Source: Burkholderiales bacterium (GTDB lineage: Bacteria > Pseudomonadota > Gammaproteobacteria > Burkholderiales > Casimicrobiaceae). From it: a stretch of DNA of 64,000 nt. The notes beneath the pieces were generated by a model. It saw nothing but the letters and a program-made list of their open reading frames with translations. It was not told the origin of the DNA and ran no database searches. The translations under genes were made by a program, and so were the position numbers. This document shows, in pieces, positions 38,623-48,686 of the stretch. The DNA lies in NCBI GenBank assembly GCA_020851235.1, contig JADZDD010000035.1:496001-560000 (forward strand), read 5' to 3'. Every line of letters starts with the position of its first letter. Position 1 is the first letter of the stretch.

Positions 38623-38958
38623 TCAGAAAAGCTTGTCCTGGCCCGCGAGGACCCCGTCGATCGCCGCATGCATCGACTGGATCCGCTGCTGCGCGACCGC
38701 GGTATCGACGCCACCGGTGAGCGCCTGCGGCGCCTTGCGCTCGCGCAGCAATTCGTTGGCGATGTTGAGCGCCGCCATCACCACGATGCGGTCGGCGCCC
38801 GCCGTCTTGCTCGCGGCGCGAATCTCGCGCATGCGCTGGTCGAGATAGGCCACCGCCTCCAGGAGATCCGCGCGCTCCGAATCCCGACAGGCGACCTTGT
38901 ACTCGCGCCCGAGGAGTTGGACGTCGAGTGTGACGGTGCGGTCGACGGTACCCATCAT
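38623..38958 (-). CDS. zapA: Cell division protein ZapA
   Basis: Cytosolic factor of 111 residues that cross-links FtsZ filaments at the Z ring. An N-terminal globular part (TVTLDVQLLGREYKVAC) is followed by the conserved LDQRMREIR segment, VVMAALNIANELL and a C-terminal coiled coil. Start is ATG ATG at 38958; the first overlaps the stop of the upstream coiled-coil gene (ATGA). 6S RNA begins 95 bases downstream. Confidence 0.93.
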   Translation of the reverse strand: MMGTVDRTVTLDVQLLGREYKVACRDSERADLLEAVAYLDQRMREIRAASKTAGADRIVVMAALNIANELLRERKAPQALTGGVDTAVAQQRIQSMHAAIDGVLAGQDKLF

Positions 38959-39149
38959 TCCCGCCCCATCTGCGCGAGCAGCGCGTCGAGCCTCGCACCC
39001 GCCTGCGCGACCCGGGCGTCGACGTCGCGACCACGTGCCACCGCGGCCGCCAGATCGTGTCGCAGCGATTCGTTGGCGGCACGCAAGGCGCGCGTGTGCT
39101 CGATGAGCGTGGCGAGTTTCTGCTCGAGGAGGCGAAGATCGGTTTCCAT
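38955..39149 (-). CDS. ZapB-like small coiled-coil protein
   Basis: Protein of 64 residues that is almost entirely one heptad-rich helix (METDLRLLEQKLATLI, then RALRAANESLRHDLAA). It resembles the short proteins encoded just before zapA in many proteobacteria and named ZapB-like from size and context. ATG at 39149 is preferred over an upstream codon at 39242, which adds low-complexity sequence. Its stop overlaps the zapA start. Confidence 0.8.
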   Translation of the reverse strand: METDLRLLEQKLATLIEHTRALRAANESLRHDLAAAVARGRDVDARVAQAGARLDALLAQMGRE

Positions 39150-39287
39150 GGCAAAGGGCGACGCGTGCGGCGCGCCGTCGGGATGGCGGTTGCCGCGTGT
39201 GGCTTCCGGCATATTGGCGGCGACGGCGGGGCGCGTCAACACGCGCGGACGGCGTCGGTCGTAGCGCGCATCGCGTGCGGATCGCGC

Positions 39288-39869
39288 CTAGGAGCCGTCG
39301 GTGGCGAGCGCGACGTAGCGCACGGCAGCGATGGTGAGCGCCTCGCTCCCGCCGGGAGTGTGCAGCGTCACGGTGTCGCCCTCGTGCGCCTTCAAGAGCG
39401 CGCGCGCCATCGGCGACACCCAGCTGATGTATCCGCGCGCGGTATCGATCTCGTCCACGCCGACGATGCTCACGGTTCGCACCTCGCCGCGCTCGGTGGC
39501 GACGTCGACCGTCGCCCCGAAGAAGACCTGGTCCGCGTCGTCGGCATCGGCGCGTGCCGCCGGGTCGACGACCTCGGCCCGATCGAGCCGACGAACGAGG
39601 AAGCGGATGCGCCGATCCACCTCCCGCAGGCGCTTCTTGCCGTAGATGTAGTCGCCGTTCTCCGAACGGTCACCGTTGCCGGCGGCCCAGGCGATCGTGG
39701 CGACGAGCGCGGGGCGCTCCTGGGCGACGAGTGCGTCGAGTTCGCGTTTCAGGCGCGCGAAACCGCCAGGGGTCATGTAGTTGCGCGTTCCTGCGGGCAG
39801 GAGCGGCGCGCCCTCGGGAGCATCGTCGTCGCCGTCGTCGTCGGATTCTCGGGTGAACGCCTTGTTCAT
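39288..39869 (-). CDS. greB: Transcription elongation factor GreB
   Basis: Rescues backtracked RNA polymerase by stimulating transcript cleavage through the secondary channel. The 193-residue protein has an acidic N-terminal extension of about 28 residues, the long coiled coil with the acidic tip GDRSENGDY, KKRLREVDRRIRFL typical of GreB rather than GreA, and the C-terminal FKBP-like domain (GYISWVSPMARALLK). The gene precedes the zapB-zapA pair after 138 bases in which I see nothing. Confidence 0.95.
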   Translation of the reverse strand: MNKAFTRESDDDGDDDAPEGAPLLPAGTRNYMTPGGFARLKRELDALVAQERPALVATIAWAAGNGDRSENGDYIYGKKRLREVDRRIRFLVRRLDRAEVVDPAARADADDADQVFFGATVDVATERGEVRTVSIVGVDEIDTARGYISWVSPMARALLKAHEGDTVTLHTPGGSEALTIAAVRYVALATDGS

Positions 39870-39921
39870 TCGCGGGCGGGCGCACGCGGCGCCGCATGAG
39901 CCTCGCGATTATAGTCACGCG

Positions 39922-40815
39922 TCAGGAGCGGGCACGCCCGCGCGCCGCGGCCAGCGCGTCGCACAGGCTCGCCACGCCGTCGATGAAGCGCGGGCCGGGA
40001 CGGTGCAGGAGATCGCCGTTGGCGACGAGCACGTTGCGGTCGCGCACGGCCGGCAGGTCGGGCCAGCGCGACCACTCGTCGAGCCATGCCGGTCGCCCAC
40101 CGGCGTCGTCGGCGCCGACGATCACCTGCGGTGACGCCGCAATCACCGCCTCGAGGTTGACCTCGGGCGCCGGCAGCGTCAATCCGGCGAAGATGTTGCG
40201 CCCGCCGCACAGCGCGATCGCCTCCGAGAGGAGATGGCGTCCCCCCACGGTGTACAGCGGCCGGTTCCAGATCTCGTAGAAGACGGAAAGCGGACGCGCC
40301 CCCGCGTACTTCGCCTTGAGTGCTGCGACGCGCGCGCGCAGCGTCGCCGCCGCCTTTGTCGCCTGGGCGCCCGTGCCGGCCAGCGCGCCGAGTCGCTCGA
40401 TGTCGCCCGCGATGCCGTCGATGGTGCGCGGGTTCGAGAAGAACACGGGGATCCCGAGCGCGCGCAGCGCCGCCAGGTGCTGCGGTGCCGTGTACGGCCA
40501 CGCCACGACGAGATCGGGCGAGAGCGCGACGACGTTTTCGAGGTCGATCATCGCGGCGTCGGCCACCCGCGGCAACGATCGCGCTTCGGGGGGATAGTCG
40601 CTGTACGCAGCCACCGCCACGACCGCCGGCCCGGCGCCTGCGGCAAAGAGCATTTCGGTGGCATGCGGCGCGAGACTCACGATGCGCCGCGCGGGATGCG
40701 CGAGCTCGAGCGCGGTTCCGTCGTCGTCGACGACACGGATCGGCGCCGCCACCGAGGCGCCGACGAGCAGGCCCAGCGCGAGTGCGCCGACGAACGCCGC
40801 GATGGCCGTTCTCAC
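39922..40815 (-). CDS. btuF: Cobalamin-binding periplasmic protein BtuF
   Basis: Class III substrate-binding protein of 297 residues, expected to carry vitamin B12 to an ABC importer. A signal peptide (about residues 4-25, ASVAA end) is followed by ARRIVSLAPHATEMLFAAG, the family start, and LSPDLVVAWPYTAP. GTG at 40815 overlaps the btuB stop (GTGA), so it is coupled to btuB and under the same cobalamin riboswitch. No btuC or btuD is present in the window. Confidence 0.9.
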   Translation of the reverse strand: MRTAIAAFVGALALGLLVGASVAAPIRVVDDDGTALELAHPARRIVSLAPHATEMLFAAGAGPAVVAVAAYSDYPPEARSLPRVADAAMIDLENVVALSPDLVVAWPYTAPQHLAALRALGIPVFFSNPRTIDGIAGDIERLGALAGTGAQATKAAATLRARVAALKAKYAGARPLSVFYEIWNRPLYTVGGRHLLSEAIALCGGRNIFAGLTLPAPEVNLEAVIAASPQVIVGADDAGGRPAWLDEWSRWPDLPAVRDRNVLVANGDLLHRPGPRFIDGVASLCDALAAARGRARS

Positions 40816-42647
40816 GGCTGGAAGCGCACCCCCGCGAAGAACTGTGCGCCGCCGGTCGCGTAGCCGGCCGCGAGCTCGTAATTCTTGTCGAAGACGTTGT
40901 TGCCGCGCGCGAACAGCGACCAGCCCTTGTACAGCGCCCACTCGACGCTGAGGTTGACGAGGCCGTAGCCACCCATCCGCACGCTGTTCGCCGCGTCGTC
41001 GTAGCGCATCGACGACGCCACGTACTCGACCCCCAGCTGCACCGGGCCGGCCTGTTGCAGCACCGAAAGCGCGCCGTGCTGGCGCGCGCGGCGCGGCAGG
41101 AGGTTCCCCGTGTGGTCGTCCTTGGGGTCCTGGATGTCGAGCGAGGCCTTGAACCGCGTCTCGCGCCACGAGCCGTCGAGGCCGAGCGTCACGCCCTTGA
41201 GCGTCGCCGCGTCGACGTTGTTCGGCAGGCAGTTGAAGTTGGCATCGCACGCGAACACGATGAGGTCGTCGACGCGGTTGTAGTACCCGACCGCGTGCAG
41301 CGCGACGCGCACCGCGCCCGCCTGCGGGGTCCAGTACACGCCGACCTCGGCATTGCGCGCCTTCTCCGGCACGAGGTCGGGATTGGAGAAGAACGGGTAG
41401 TAGAGGTCGTTGAACGACGGCGCCTTGAATCCGGTGCTGTAGCCCGCGGTGAGACGCCACGCCGGATCGACGCGGTAGCCCACCGTCACGCTGCCCGTCG
41501 TCTCGCCATCGTACTGGCTCGAGTGGTCGTAGCGCAGGTTGCCCTGGAAGGCGAGCGGGCCCTGCCGCAGGCGATACACGCCGGTGAACGAATTGGTGTT
41601 GCGATCGGTGACCGCAAATCCCTGGTCGGTCGCAAGGTGCTCCTCGCGCCGCTCGACGATCGCGGCAAGCGCGCCGACCGGCAGCGTGAAGTCGCTCTGC
41701 CAGGTGTATTGCCGCTGCGTCGTCTTGAACGGGAAATCGCCGAAGCCCGTCTGCGAGACCGAATCGTCGCTGCCCGAGCCGATGCTCAGGTTCGAGGTCC
41801 AGTGCTCGGTGATGCGATTGCGGCTTGCCACCGACCACGCCTCGAGCGTGGTGATCGTGCGATCGTCGAAATCCGGACCGCCGTCGTACTGCGTGTTGAG
41901 CCGGTTGTAGAAGTACTGGACCGCGACCTCCTGATCCTTCGCCCAGCCCAGCACGGCACCGGCGCTCGCGTTCTGTCGGCTGTAACCGTCGCGATCGCCG
42001 TTGTAGCTGAAGTTCGCCGGATCGACGATCGCATTGAAGCCGTCGCTGCGCGTGCCACCCAGTTGTGCCGTGAAGGCGAGTGGTCCCATGCTGCCGCGCA
42101 GGCCGCCGTTGGCGCTGCGCGTCGCATACGTGCCGTACCCCGCGTTGGCGTTGACCGCCCACGGGCCGGAGCCCGCCTTGCGCGTGAACACCTGGATCAC
42201 GCCGCCGATCGCGTCGGCACCGTACAGGCTCGACGCGGGGCCACGCAGGATCTCGATGCGCTCGATCTGATCGAGCGGGATCGCCTCGAGCGAGGTCGCA
42301 CCCACCGACGCCGATCCGACGCGCAGGCCGTCGACGAGGACCAGCGTCTGGCCGCGGTTGGCGCCGCGCAGGAAGGCGCCCGAGGTCGAACCCGGCCCGC
42401 CATTCATGGTGATCTCCACACCCGGCTGCCGCTGCAGCAGTTCGGGCAGACTCTGCACGCCGCTCCTCAAGATCTCGTCGTGACCGATCACCGTGAGGTC
42501 GGCGAGGAGATCGGCCACGTCTTGCGGCGAGCGCGCCGCGGTGACGGCCACCGTGGGCAGCGTCGCGGTGACCGGTGCTTGCGCGTGGACGACGATGGGA
42601 GTCGCGGCGACGACGGCCGCGACGAGACGACGCAACGACAGGGACAT
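40812..42647 (-). CDS. btuB: TonB-dependent vitamin B12 receptor BtuB
   Basis: Outer-membrane beta-barrel that imports cobalamin with TonB energy, 611 residues. A signal peptide (cleaved after VVHA) is followed by a TonB-box-like LPTVAVTAARSPQ, the plug domain (PGVEITMNGGPGSTSGAFLRG, shown by its core MNGGPGSTSG), ERIEILRGPASSLYGADAIGG and a barrel ending in aromatic FQP. B12 specificity is supported by the cobalamin riboswitch in its leader and by btuF downstream. GGAGG lies four bases before the ATG. Confidence 0.93.
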   Translation of the reverse strand: MSLSLRRLVAAVVAATPIVVHAQAPVTATLPTVAVTAARSPQDVADLLADLTVIGHDEILRSGVQSLPELLQRQPGVEITMNGGPGSTSGAFLRGANRGQTLVLVDGLRVGSASVGATSLEAIPLDQIERIEILRGPASSLYGADAIGGVIQVFTRKAGSGPWAVNANAGYGTYATRSANGGLRGSMGPLAFTAQLGGTRSDGFNAIVDPANFSYNGDRDGYSRQNASAGAVLGWAKDQEVAVQYFYNRLNTQYDGGPDFDDRTITTLEAWSVASRNRITEHWTSNLSIGSGSDDSVSQTGFGDFPFKTTQRQYTWQSDFTLPVGALAAIVERREEHLATDQGFAVTDRNTNSFTGVYRLRQGPLAFQGNLRYDHSSQYDGETTGSVTVGYRVDPAWRLTAGYSTGFKAPSFNDLYYPFFSNPDLVPEKARNAEVGVYWTPQAGAVRVALHAVGYYNRVDDLIVFACDANFNCLPNNVDAATLKGVTLGLDGSWRETRFKASLDIQDPKDDHTGNLLPRRARQHGALSVLQQAGPVQLGVEYVASSMRYDDAANSVRMGGYGLVNLSVEWALYKGWSLFARGNNVFDKNYELAAGYATGGAQFFAGVRFQP

Positions 42648-42661
42648 GGAGCCTCCGCGTG

Positions 42662-42681
42662 GCCGTGCTTCCCCGCACGGC
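42662..42681. repeat. Hairpin near the btuB ribosome site
   Basis: GCCGTGC and GCACGGC form a perfect 7-bp stem with a six-base loop, ending about 5 bases before the GGAGG of btuB on the minus strand. It is well placed to be part of the riboswitch's expression platform. Confidence 0.5.
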
Positions 42682-42700
42682 GATGGGTACTGCGAGAAGA

Positions 42701-42729
42701 GGCGCCGATCGCGAGCATGCGACGGCGCC
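42701..42729. repeat. Hairpin after the cobalamin aptamer
   Basis: GGCGCC at 42701-42706 pairs with GGCGCC at 42724-42729; the minus-strand continuation is TCTTCTCG, too weak for a certain terminator. It lies between the aptamer and the ribosome-site hairpin. Confidence 0.4.
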
Positions 42730-42735
42730 AGTGAG

Positions 42736-42910
42736 CGCAGGCCGGTCTCCGGGCTTGGCCATGTGGGCGGCTCGCCTTCCCATCGCGCGTGACGCGACAG
42801 TGGCGTGGAGAGCCGGCCTTCGAGGCCTTACCGTTGCGGGGGCAGCCGCGGAATTCGCATCCGGACTCGTGATGAGCCGATGCGGCACCGCATTCCCGTT
42901 TCACCCGTCG
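42736..42910 (-). promoter_or_regulatory. Cobalamin riboswitch of btuB-btuF
   Basis: The minus-strand leader carries the B12 aptamer landmarks in order: CGGGTGAAACGGGAA, GCGGTG, the hallmark GCTGCCCCCGCAACGGTAA, CCACTG, TGGGAAGGC and AGCCCGGAGACCGGCC. Bound cobalamin normally lowers expression of uptake genes. Length is about 175 bases; 88 bases lie between its 3' edge and the btuB ATG and hold two hairpins. Confidence 0.92.
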
Positions 42911-42943
42911 CGACGAACGCCGCGGCGGGCACCTGCACGCGCC

Positions 42944-42949
42944 ATTATA
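42944..42949 (-). promoter_or_regulatory. Consensus -10 element for btuB
   Basis: Minus-strand TATAAT is a perfect -10. The predicted start near 42937 lies about 27 bases before the aptamer. No -35 match is visible at the right distance. Confidence 0.5.
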
Positions 42950-42992
42950 GCGAAGCGGCCCGGGCGGGCCCGAAGCGCGCATGCGCCGCTGC

Positions 42993-42998
42993 TATAAT
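42993..42998 (+). promoter_or_regulatory. Consensus -10 element for miaB
   Basis: Plus-strand TATAAT is a perfect -10, with start predicted near 43005 and a leader of about 50 bases to the miaB GTG. No good -35. It is 49 bases from the opposite-facing btuB -10. Confidence 0.5.
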
Positions 42999-43056
42999 TC
43001 GCGTCCGTTCGCCCCATCGCCCCCCACGGAATCATCGCCGCTCCGGGGAACGCGCC

Positions 43057-44391
43057 GTGCCCAAGAAGCTCTTCATCCGCACGTTCGGCTGCCAGATGAA
43101 CGAGTACGACTCGGACCGCATGGCCGACGTGCTCAACGCCGCCTCCGGCCTCACGCTCACCGCGCGACCCGAGGACGCCGACGTGATCCTGTTCAACACC
43201 TGCTCGGTGCGCGAGAAGGCGCAAGAGCGCGTGTTCCACGACCTCGGCCGCGTGCGCGCACTGAAGGCGGAGCGCCCGGACCTCCTCATCGGCGTCGGCG
43301 GCTGCGTCGCCTCGCAGGAAGGCGCCAACATCGTCGCCCGCGCACCTTACGTCGACCTGGTCTTCGGGCCGCAGACGCTGCATCGGTTGCCCGACCTCAT
43401 CGCGCAGCGCCGTGCCACCGGCAAGCCGCAGGTCGACGTGAGCTTTCCCGAGATCGAGAAGTTCGACCACCTGCCGCCGCCGTCGGTGACTGGCGCCGCA
43501 GCGTTCCTGTCGATCATGGAAGGATGCAGCAAGTACTGCACGTTCTGCGTGGTGCCGTACACCCGTGGCGAGGAGGTCTCGCGGCCGTTCGACGACGTGC
43601 TCACCGACGTCGCCGACCTGGCCGATCAGGGCGTGCGCGAGGTGACGCTCCTCGGCCAGAACGTCAACGCCTATCGCGGCCGCATGGGCGCACCCGGATC
43701 GAGCGAGATCGCCGACTTTGCAACGCTCCTCGAGTACGTCGCCGAGATCCCCGGCATCGAGCGCATCCGCTACACGACGTCGCACCCGCGGGAGATGACG
43801 CCGCGGCTGATCGCCGCGCACGGAACGCTCGCCAAGCTCGCAAGCCAACTCCATCTGCCCGTGCAGTCGGGATCGGATCGCGTGCTCGCCGCGATGAAGC
43901 GCGGCTATACCACGCTCGAATACAAGTCGATCGTGCGCCAGCTGCGGGCGGCGCGCCCCGACCTCGCGCTCACGTCGGACTTCATCGTCGGCTTCCCGGG
44001 CGAGACCGACGCCGACTTTGCACTCACGCAAAAGCTCGTCGCCGACGTGGGCTTCGACGGCGCCTTCAGCTTCGCCTACAGCAGCCGTCCGGGGACACCC
44101 GCGGCCGAGCTGCCCGACCAGGTGCCGCCGGACGTGCGTCAGGCGCGGCTCGTTCAACTGCAAGCGCAGCTCGAGGCGCAGTATCGGGCATGCAGCGCGG
44201 CGATGGTGGGAAGCCGGCAACGCGTGCTCGTGACCGGCCACGCGGCACGCAATCCGCACGAACTCGCCGCACGAACCGGGAACAATCGCGTCGTGAACTT
44301 TGCCGGTCCGGCCTCTTTGATCGACACCTACGCCGATGTCACCATCACGTCCGCGCTGCCGCATTCGCTCCGCGGAGAGCTCGTCGCCTAG
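43057..44391 (+). CDS. miaB: tRNA-2-methylthio-N6-dimethylallyladenosine synthase
   Basis: Radical-SAM methylthiotransferase that adds a thiomethyl group to i6A37 of tRNAs. The 444-residue protein has the N-terminal cluster cysteines in [20 protein letters not shown] and GGCVASQEG, the radical-SAM motif [17 protein letters not shown] and a C-terminal TRAM domain. GTG at 43057 is preferred because it starts at [11 protein letters not shown]; frames reaching further upstream enter the btuB control region. It is divergent from btuB and precedes a large protease gene by 121 bases. Confidence 0.96.
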   Translation: MPKKLFIRTFGCQMNEYDSDRMADVLNAASGLTLTARPEDADVILFNTCSVREKAQERVFHDLGRVRALKAERPDLLIGVGGCVASQEGANIVARAPYVDLVFGPQTLHRLPDLIAQRRATGKPQVDVSFPEIEKFDHLPPPSVTGAAAFLSIMEGCSKYCTFCVVPYTRGEEVSRPFDDVLTDVADLADQGVREVTLLGQNVNAYRGRMGAPGSSEIADFATLLEYVAEIPGIERIRYTTSHPREMTPRLIAAHGTLAKLASQLHLPVQSGSDRVLAAMKRGYTTLEYKSIVRQLRAARPDLALTSDFIVGFPGETDADFALTQKLVADVGFDGAFSFAYSSRPGTPAAELPDQVPPDVRQARLVQLQAQLEAQYRACSAAMVGSRQRVLVTGHAARNPHELAARTGNNRVVNFAGPASLIDTYADVTITSALPHSLRGELVA

Positions 44392-44512
44392 CGCGGGAAC
44401 GAGGCCGCGCGCGGACGCGGACGGCGTCGCGCGCCCGTCGAGCGCGACGGACCGCGGGCGCGACGGATCCGTCGCCGCGGCGACGGACGGCAGGAACTCG
44501 AGGAGGCGGCGC

Positions 44513-47215
44513 ATGCGATCGACGTCGTTTCTTGCAGCGCTCGCCGCCGCCACCGTGCTCGCGGGATGCGCAGGCCTGCCGCCGGCACCCGCCGACGGCA
44601 CGACGGCGACAGCCACCCCGGTCGTGGCGTCCGCCGGCAACGGCGTCACCGCGCGGCCGCCGACGCCGCCACCCGCGTCCGGGTCGCTGCGCCCCTTCGC
44701 CGACGTGGCGCGCGACGCGAGGGAGTCGCCCGGCCTCTTCCACGTGTGGCAACGCGACGATCGCGTCTATCTGGAGCTCGCGCCCGACCAGTTCGAGCGG
44801 GCTTACTTCTTCTCGACCCATCTCGACCAGGGACTGGGCGAGCACCGCTTCCTCGCGGGGCTCATGGCGAGCAGCCAGACGCGCGGCTTCGGCGGGCCGC
44901 GCATCGTGTCGTTCCGCCGCATCGGCAACAGCGTGCAGCTCATCGCGCGCAACGTGAGGTTCACGGCGCAGCCGGGCACACCGGAAGCGCTGGGTGTGGC
45001 GGACGCCTTCTCCGACAGCCTGCTCGCGAGCGCGCCGATCGTGTCGCAGCCGCACCCCGAGCGCAAGTCGGTCCTCGTCGACGCCAATGCGCTCTTCTTC
45101 ACCGACCTGCCCGGCGCCGCGCCGCGCCTCGAGCTCGCGTACCGGCAGCCCTATGCCTTCGACGCACGCAACTCGTCGTTCCGCGCGGTCACGAGCGAGA
45201 CGGACTTCGCATCGTTCGTCGTCGCCGCGCACTACGCGCTCGCCCGGGTGGCGCTGCCACAGCCCGGCGCGACGCCCGCGGCCGAGCCGCCGTCGACGCT
45301 GCCGGACCTGCGCAGCCTCTTCCTGGGCTTCCACTACTCGCTCGCGAAACTCCCCGACACGCCGATGACCCCTCGCGTGGCCGACCCCCGCATCGGTTAC
45401 TTCACCACCGACGTGTTCGACTTCACGACCGACGATCGCCGCGTTCCGATCGTCCATTACGTGAACCGCTGGCGTCTCGAGAAGAAGGATCCGACCGCGG
45501 CACTGTCCGAACCGAAGCAGCCCATCGTCTACTGGATCGATCGCAACGTGCCTCGGCAATACCGCGACGCCATCCGCGACGGCGTGCTCGAATGGAACAA
45601 GGCGTTCGAGCGCATCGGCTTCATCGACGCCATCCGCGTCGAGATCCAGCCCGACGACGCATCCTTCAACACCTCCGACGTCCGTCATGCCTCGATCCGG
45701 TGGATCGCCACCGCGCGCACGTCGTTTGCGGCGATCGGTCCCCGCGTCGTCGATCCGCGCACCGGCGAGATCCTCGACGCCGACATCGCCATCGACGCGA
45801 CGGCCTTCCGCGCGCAGCGTGCCGTCGTGGCGGAGACGATCCCGAGTCCGGCGCCGGCGGGCCATGCCGCGTCCGGGCGCGACGCAGCCTGCTCGTACGC
45901 GACGGAAGCAACGGCGGATCAGGCCTTCGCGCTCGCGCTCCTCGAGGCGCGCGGCGCGCTGACGCTCGACGGTCCGCAGGCCGAGGCCTTCCTGCGTGGC
46001 CACCTCAAGGAAGTGACGATGCACGAGGTCGGCCACACGCTGGGACTCACGCACAATTTCCGCGCATCGACGGCGTACGCTGCGGACAGGCTCACCGATC
46101 CCGAATTCACGCGCCAGCACGGCATCGCCGGTTCGGTGATGGAATACAACGCCGTCAACCTGGCGCTCAGGGGCGAGCGCCAGGGCGAGTACCACATGTC
46201 GACGCTCGGCCCCTACGACTACTGGGCGATCGAGTACGCGTATCGCGAAATCGCACCGGCCGCGGAGGCCACGGAGCTCGCACGCATCGCAAGGCGCAGC
46301 AGCGAACCCGAACTCGCCTTCATGGTCGACGACACGCTGTACGTGAGCGGCCTCGATCCGCAGGTGAACACGTTCGACCTGGGCGCCGATCCGTTGGCCT
46401 ACGCCGCGCGCCAGCTCGAACTCGGCCGCGAGCTGTGGCAGCTGAGCGCAAGCCGAACGCTGCACCCGGACGAGAGCTACGCGGTCCTGCGGCGCAACTT
46501 CGACCGCGGCCTCGCGCGGGTGCGCTGGAGCGCGGTCACCGCCGGCAAGTACATCGGCGGGCTGACGCTGCGCTCGGACCACGCCGGCAGCGGCCGGATC
46601 CCGCTCGAGCCGGTGCCCGCTGCCAAGCAACGCGCCGCGCTCGACCTCCTCGTCACCACGATCTTCGCGGCCGATGGCTTCACGTTTCCGCCAGCCTTCC
46701 TGTCGCGCCTGGCGTTGAGCGATACCGACATCGACGATGCGCAGGCGCTGGGCCGCGGCACGCCGACCGTCGACGTCGCCGTCGACCAGAAGGTCCTCGA
46801 GGTGCAGCGCGCGGTGCTGGGGCCGCTTCTCGGCGCCGACGTTGCCCAGCGACTGCAGAACAACGCGCTCAAGGTCGACGTGCCCGCGCAGGCGCTCACC
46901 GCCGCCGAGCTCTACGCCAACCTGCATCGCGCGATCTTCAGCGAATTCCGGGCCGGGCGCGACGTGCCGCTCCTGCGTCGCAACCTGCAGCGCGAGTACG
47001 TCGCGCGGGTGGCGTTGGTGCTGGTACGCCCCGCGCCGAACATGCCTGCCGATGCGCGGGCGCTCTTGCGCGCCGACGCCGTCGCGCTGCGCGCCGAGCT
47101 CGCGGCCGCCGGCAAACGGCGCACGCTCTCGGTCGAGACGCGCGCGCACCTCGCGGAGAGCGTGGCCACGCTCGACGAGGCGTTGCGCGCGCCGTTGCTG
47201 CGCCAGGCGCTATGA
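44513..47215 (+). CDS. Lipoprotein zinc-dependent metalloprotease (DUF5117/DUF5118 type)
   Basis: Predicted envelope-anchored metalloprotease of 900 residues. Signal peptide and lipobox VLAGC-AG are at residues 1-20. A beta-rich N-terminal part is followed by the zinc motif [13 protein letters not shown] starting at H504, an extended metzincin-like HExxHxxGxxH site, and by SVMEYNAVN, probably the Met-turn. A helical C-terminal part (about 690-900) completes it. ATG at 44513 has a strong GAGGAGG. Its stop overlaps phoH (ATGA). Substrate unknown. Confidence 0.88.
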   Translation: MRSTSFLAALAAATVLAGCAGLPPAPADGTTATATPVVASAGNGVTARPPTPPPASGSLRPFADVARDARESPGLFHVWQRDDRVYLELAPDQFERAYFFSTHLDQGLGEHRFLAGLMASSQTRGFGGPRIVSFRRIGNSVQLIARNVRFTAQPGTPEALGVADAFSDSLLASAPIVSQPHPERKSVLVDANALFFTDLPGAAPRLELAYRQPYAFDARNSSFRAVTSETDFASFVVAAHYALARVALPQPGATPAAEPPSTLPDLRSLFLGFHYSLAKLPDTPMTPRVADPRIGYFTTDVFDFTTDDRRVPIVHYVNRWRLEKKDPTAALSEPKQPIVYWIDRNVPRQYRDAIRDGVLEWNKAFERIGFIDAIRVEIQPDDASFNTSDVRHASIRWIATARTSFAAIGPRVVDPRTGEILDADIAIDATAFRAQRAVVAETIPSPAPAGHAASGRDAACSYATEATADQAFALALLEARGALTLDGPQAEAFLRGHLKEVTMHEVGHTLGLTHNFRASTAYAADRLTDPEFTRQHGIAGSVMEYNAVNLALRGERQGEYHMSTLGPYDYWAIEYAYREIAPAAEATELARIARRSSEPELAFMVDDTLYVSGLDPQVNTFDLGADPLAYAARQLELGRELWQLSASRTLHPDESYAVLRRNFDRGLARVRWSAVTAGKYIGGLTLRSDHAGSGRIPLEPVPAAKQRAALDLLVTTIFAADGFTFPPAFLSRLALSDTDIDDAQALGRGTPTVDVAVDQKVLEVQRAVLGPLLGADVAQRLQNNALKVDVPAQALTAAELYANLHRAIFSEFRAGRDVPLLRRNLQREYVARVALVLVRPAPNMPADARALLRADAVALRAELAAAGKRRTLSVETRAHLAESVATLDEALRAPLLRQAL

Positions 47216-48201
47216 CGGCGCGACGCCCGCACGCCACGGTGACGCTCGAGCCGCTCGACAATCGGGCGCTCGCCAACCTCACCGGCCCGCTCGACGCCAA
47301 CCTGCGCCAGATCGAGGCTGCGCTCGACGTCGCGATCACACATCGCGGCGGCGCCTTCACGGTGAGCGGCGAGGCGACGCAGGCGGAGCGCGCCGTGCGC
47401 GCCCTCGAGCATTTCTACAGGGTCGCGCACGAGCCGCTGTCGGTCGAGGACATCCAGCTCGGGCTCGTCGAGATCACCAATCGCCGCCCGGCGGCCCCGG
47501 TCGCCGGCGACGGGGCTCCGATCCTGTACACGCGCCGCCCGGACCTGCACGGTCGCACGCCGAACCAGGTCGCCTATCTCAAGGACATCACCGCGCACGA
47601 CATCACTTTCGGCATCGGCCCCGCGGGGACGGGCAAGACGTATCTCGCGGTGGCGTGCGCGGTCGACGCGCTCGAGCGCGACGCCGTCAAACGCATCGTC
47701 CTCGTGCGGCCGGCGGTCGAGGCGGGAGAGCGCCTGGGCTTCCTGCCGGGCGATCTCGCGCAGAAGGTCGATCCGTACCTGCGTCCGCTCTACGACGCGC
47801 TGTACGACCTCATGGGCTTCGACAAGGTGGCCAAGCTCTTCGAACGCACGACGATCGAGGTCGCCCCGCTCGCGTACATGCGCGGACGCACGCTCAACCA
47901 CTCGTTCATCATCCTCGACGAGGCGCAGAACACGACCCCCGAGCAGATGAAGATGTTCCTCACGCGCATCGGCTTCGGCACCAAGGCGGTCGTCACCGGC
48001 GACGTGACGCAGATCGATCTCGGGCGCGGCCAGAAGAGCGGCCTCGTGGAATCGGCGCGCATCCTCACCGGGGTGCGCGGCATCGCCTTCCGGCACTTCA
48101 CGAGCGCCGACGTCGTGCGTCATCCGCTCGTGCAGAAGATCATCGATGCCTACGACCGCGACGCCGCCCGCCGTGCCGCGCGCGCGTCGCCGCCGAAGTG
48201 A
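47212..48201 (+). CDS. PhoH-like ATPase
   Basis: Cytosolic PhoH/YbeZ-type NTPase of 329 residues. An N-terminal KH-like region (about 10-85) is followed by the ATPase core with Walker [29 protein letters not shown] and Walker [15 protein letters not shown]. YbeZ proteins act with YbeY in rRNA maturation and ribosome quality control, and ybeY is the next gene with a GTGA overlap. Start ATG 47212 overlaps the protease stop. Confidence 0.95.
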   Translation: MTARRPHATVTLEPLDNRALANLTGPLDANLRQIEAALDVAITHRGGAFTVSGEATQAERAVRALEHFYRVAHEPLSVEDIQLGLVEITNRRPAAPVAGDGAPILYTRRPDLHGRTPNQVAYLKDITAHDITFGIGPAGTGKTYLAVACAVDALERDAVKRIVLVRPAVEAGERLGFLPGDLAQKVDPYLRPLYDALYDLMGFDKVAKLFERTTIEVAPLAYMRGRTLNHSFIILDEAQNTTPEQMKMFLTRIGFGTKAVVTGDVTQIDLGRGQKSGLVESARILTGVRGIAFRHFTSADVVRHPLVQKIIDAYDRDAARRAARASPPK

Positions 48202-48686
48202 GCCCCAGGGTCGCGCCCCGGGCGGGCGCCGCGCCGCGCGCACCGGCGCTCGCGCTGTCGGTGCAGTACGCGAGCAACGCGCCAGACCTGCCGACGCGCG
48301 CGCAGGTGCGTCGCTGGGTCAAGGCGGCGCTCGCAGCCGACGCGGTGGTGACCGTACGCTTCGTCGACGCGATCGAGGGCCGGGCGCTGAATGCGGAATT
48401 CCGGGGCAAGGATTACGCGACCAACGTCCTCACCTTCGTGTACGATGACGAGGCTCCGCGTGCTGGCGACATCGTCCTGTGCACGTCCGTCGTGCGCGAG
48501 GAGGCTGCGGTGCAGGGCAAGACGCTGCCGGCGCACTACGCGCATCTCGTCGTTCATGGCATGCTGCACCTGCAGGGCCTCGACCACGAGCGTGCGGCCG
48601 ATGCCGTCGTCATGGAGGCGCGCGAGATCGAGATCCTCGCCGCCCTCGGCGTGCCCGACCCGTACCGACCCTTCAACCTCCCATGA
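48198..48686 (+). CDS. ybeY: rRNA maturation RNase YbeY
   Basis: Zinc-dependent endoribonuclease for 16S rRNA 3'-end maturation and ribosome quality control, 162 residues. The metal site [11 protein letters not shown] (H-x3-H-x5-H) and the [16 protein letters not shown] block are both present. The first about 18 residues are extra, rich in Ala, Pro and Arg. GTG 48198 overlaps the phoH stop, and the gene's own stop overlaps corC (ATGA). Confidence 0.95.
   Translation: MSPRVAPRAGAAPRAPALALSVQYASNAPDLPTRAQVRRWVKAALAADAVVTVRFVDAIEGRALNAEFRGKDYATNVLTFVYDDEAPRAGDIVLCTSVVREEAAVQGKTLPAHYAHLVVHGMLHLQGLDHERAADAVVMEAREIEILAALGVPDPYRPFNLP

Noticed and set aside
40816-42888. In-frame upstream extension of btuF through btuB
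   Set aside because: The extension is the wrong frame of btuB. The BtuF signal peptide begins at GTG 40815.
44345-47149. Open frame of 934 codons opposite the zinc protease gene
   Set aside because: Antisense shadow of a gene with a clear lipobox, HExxH motif and ribosome site; composition is repetitive Arg/Val/Glu.
44566-47211. In-frame upstream extension of phoH by about 880 codons through the protease gene
   Set aside because: Conserved PhoH sequence begins at 47212 with ATGA coupling; the extension is an alternative-frame reading of the protease.
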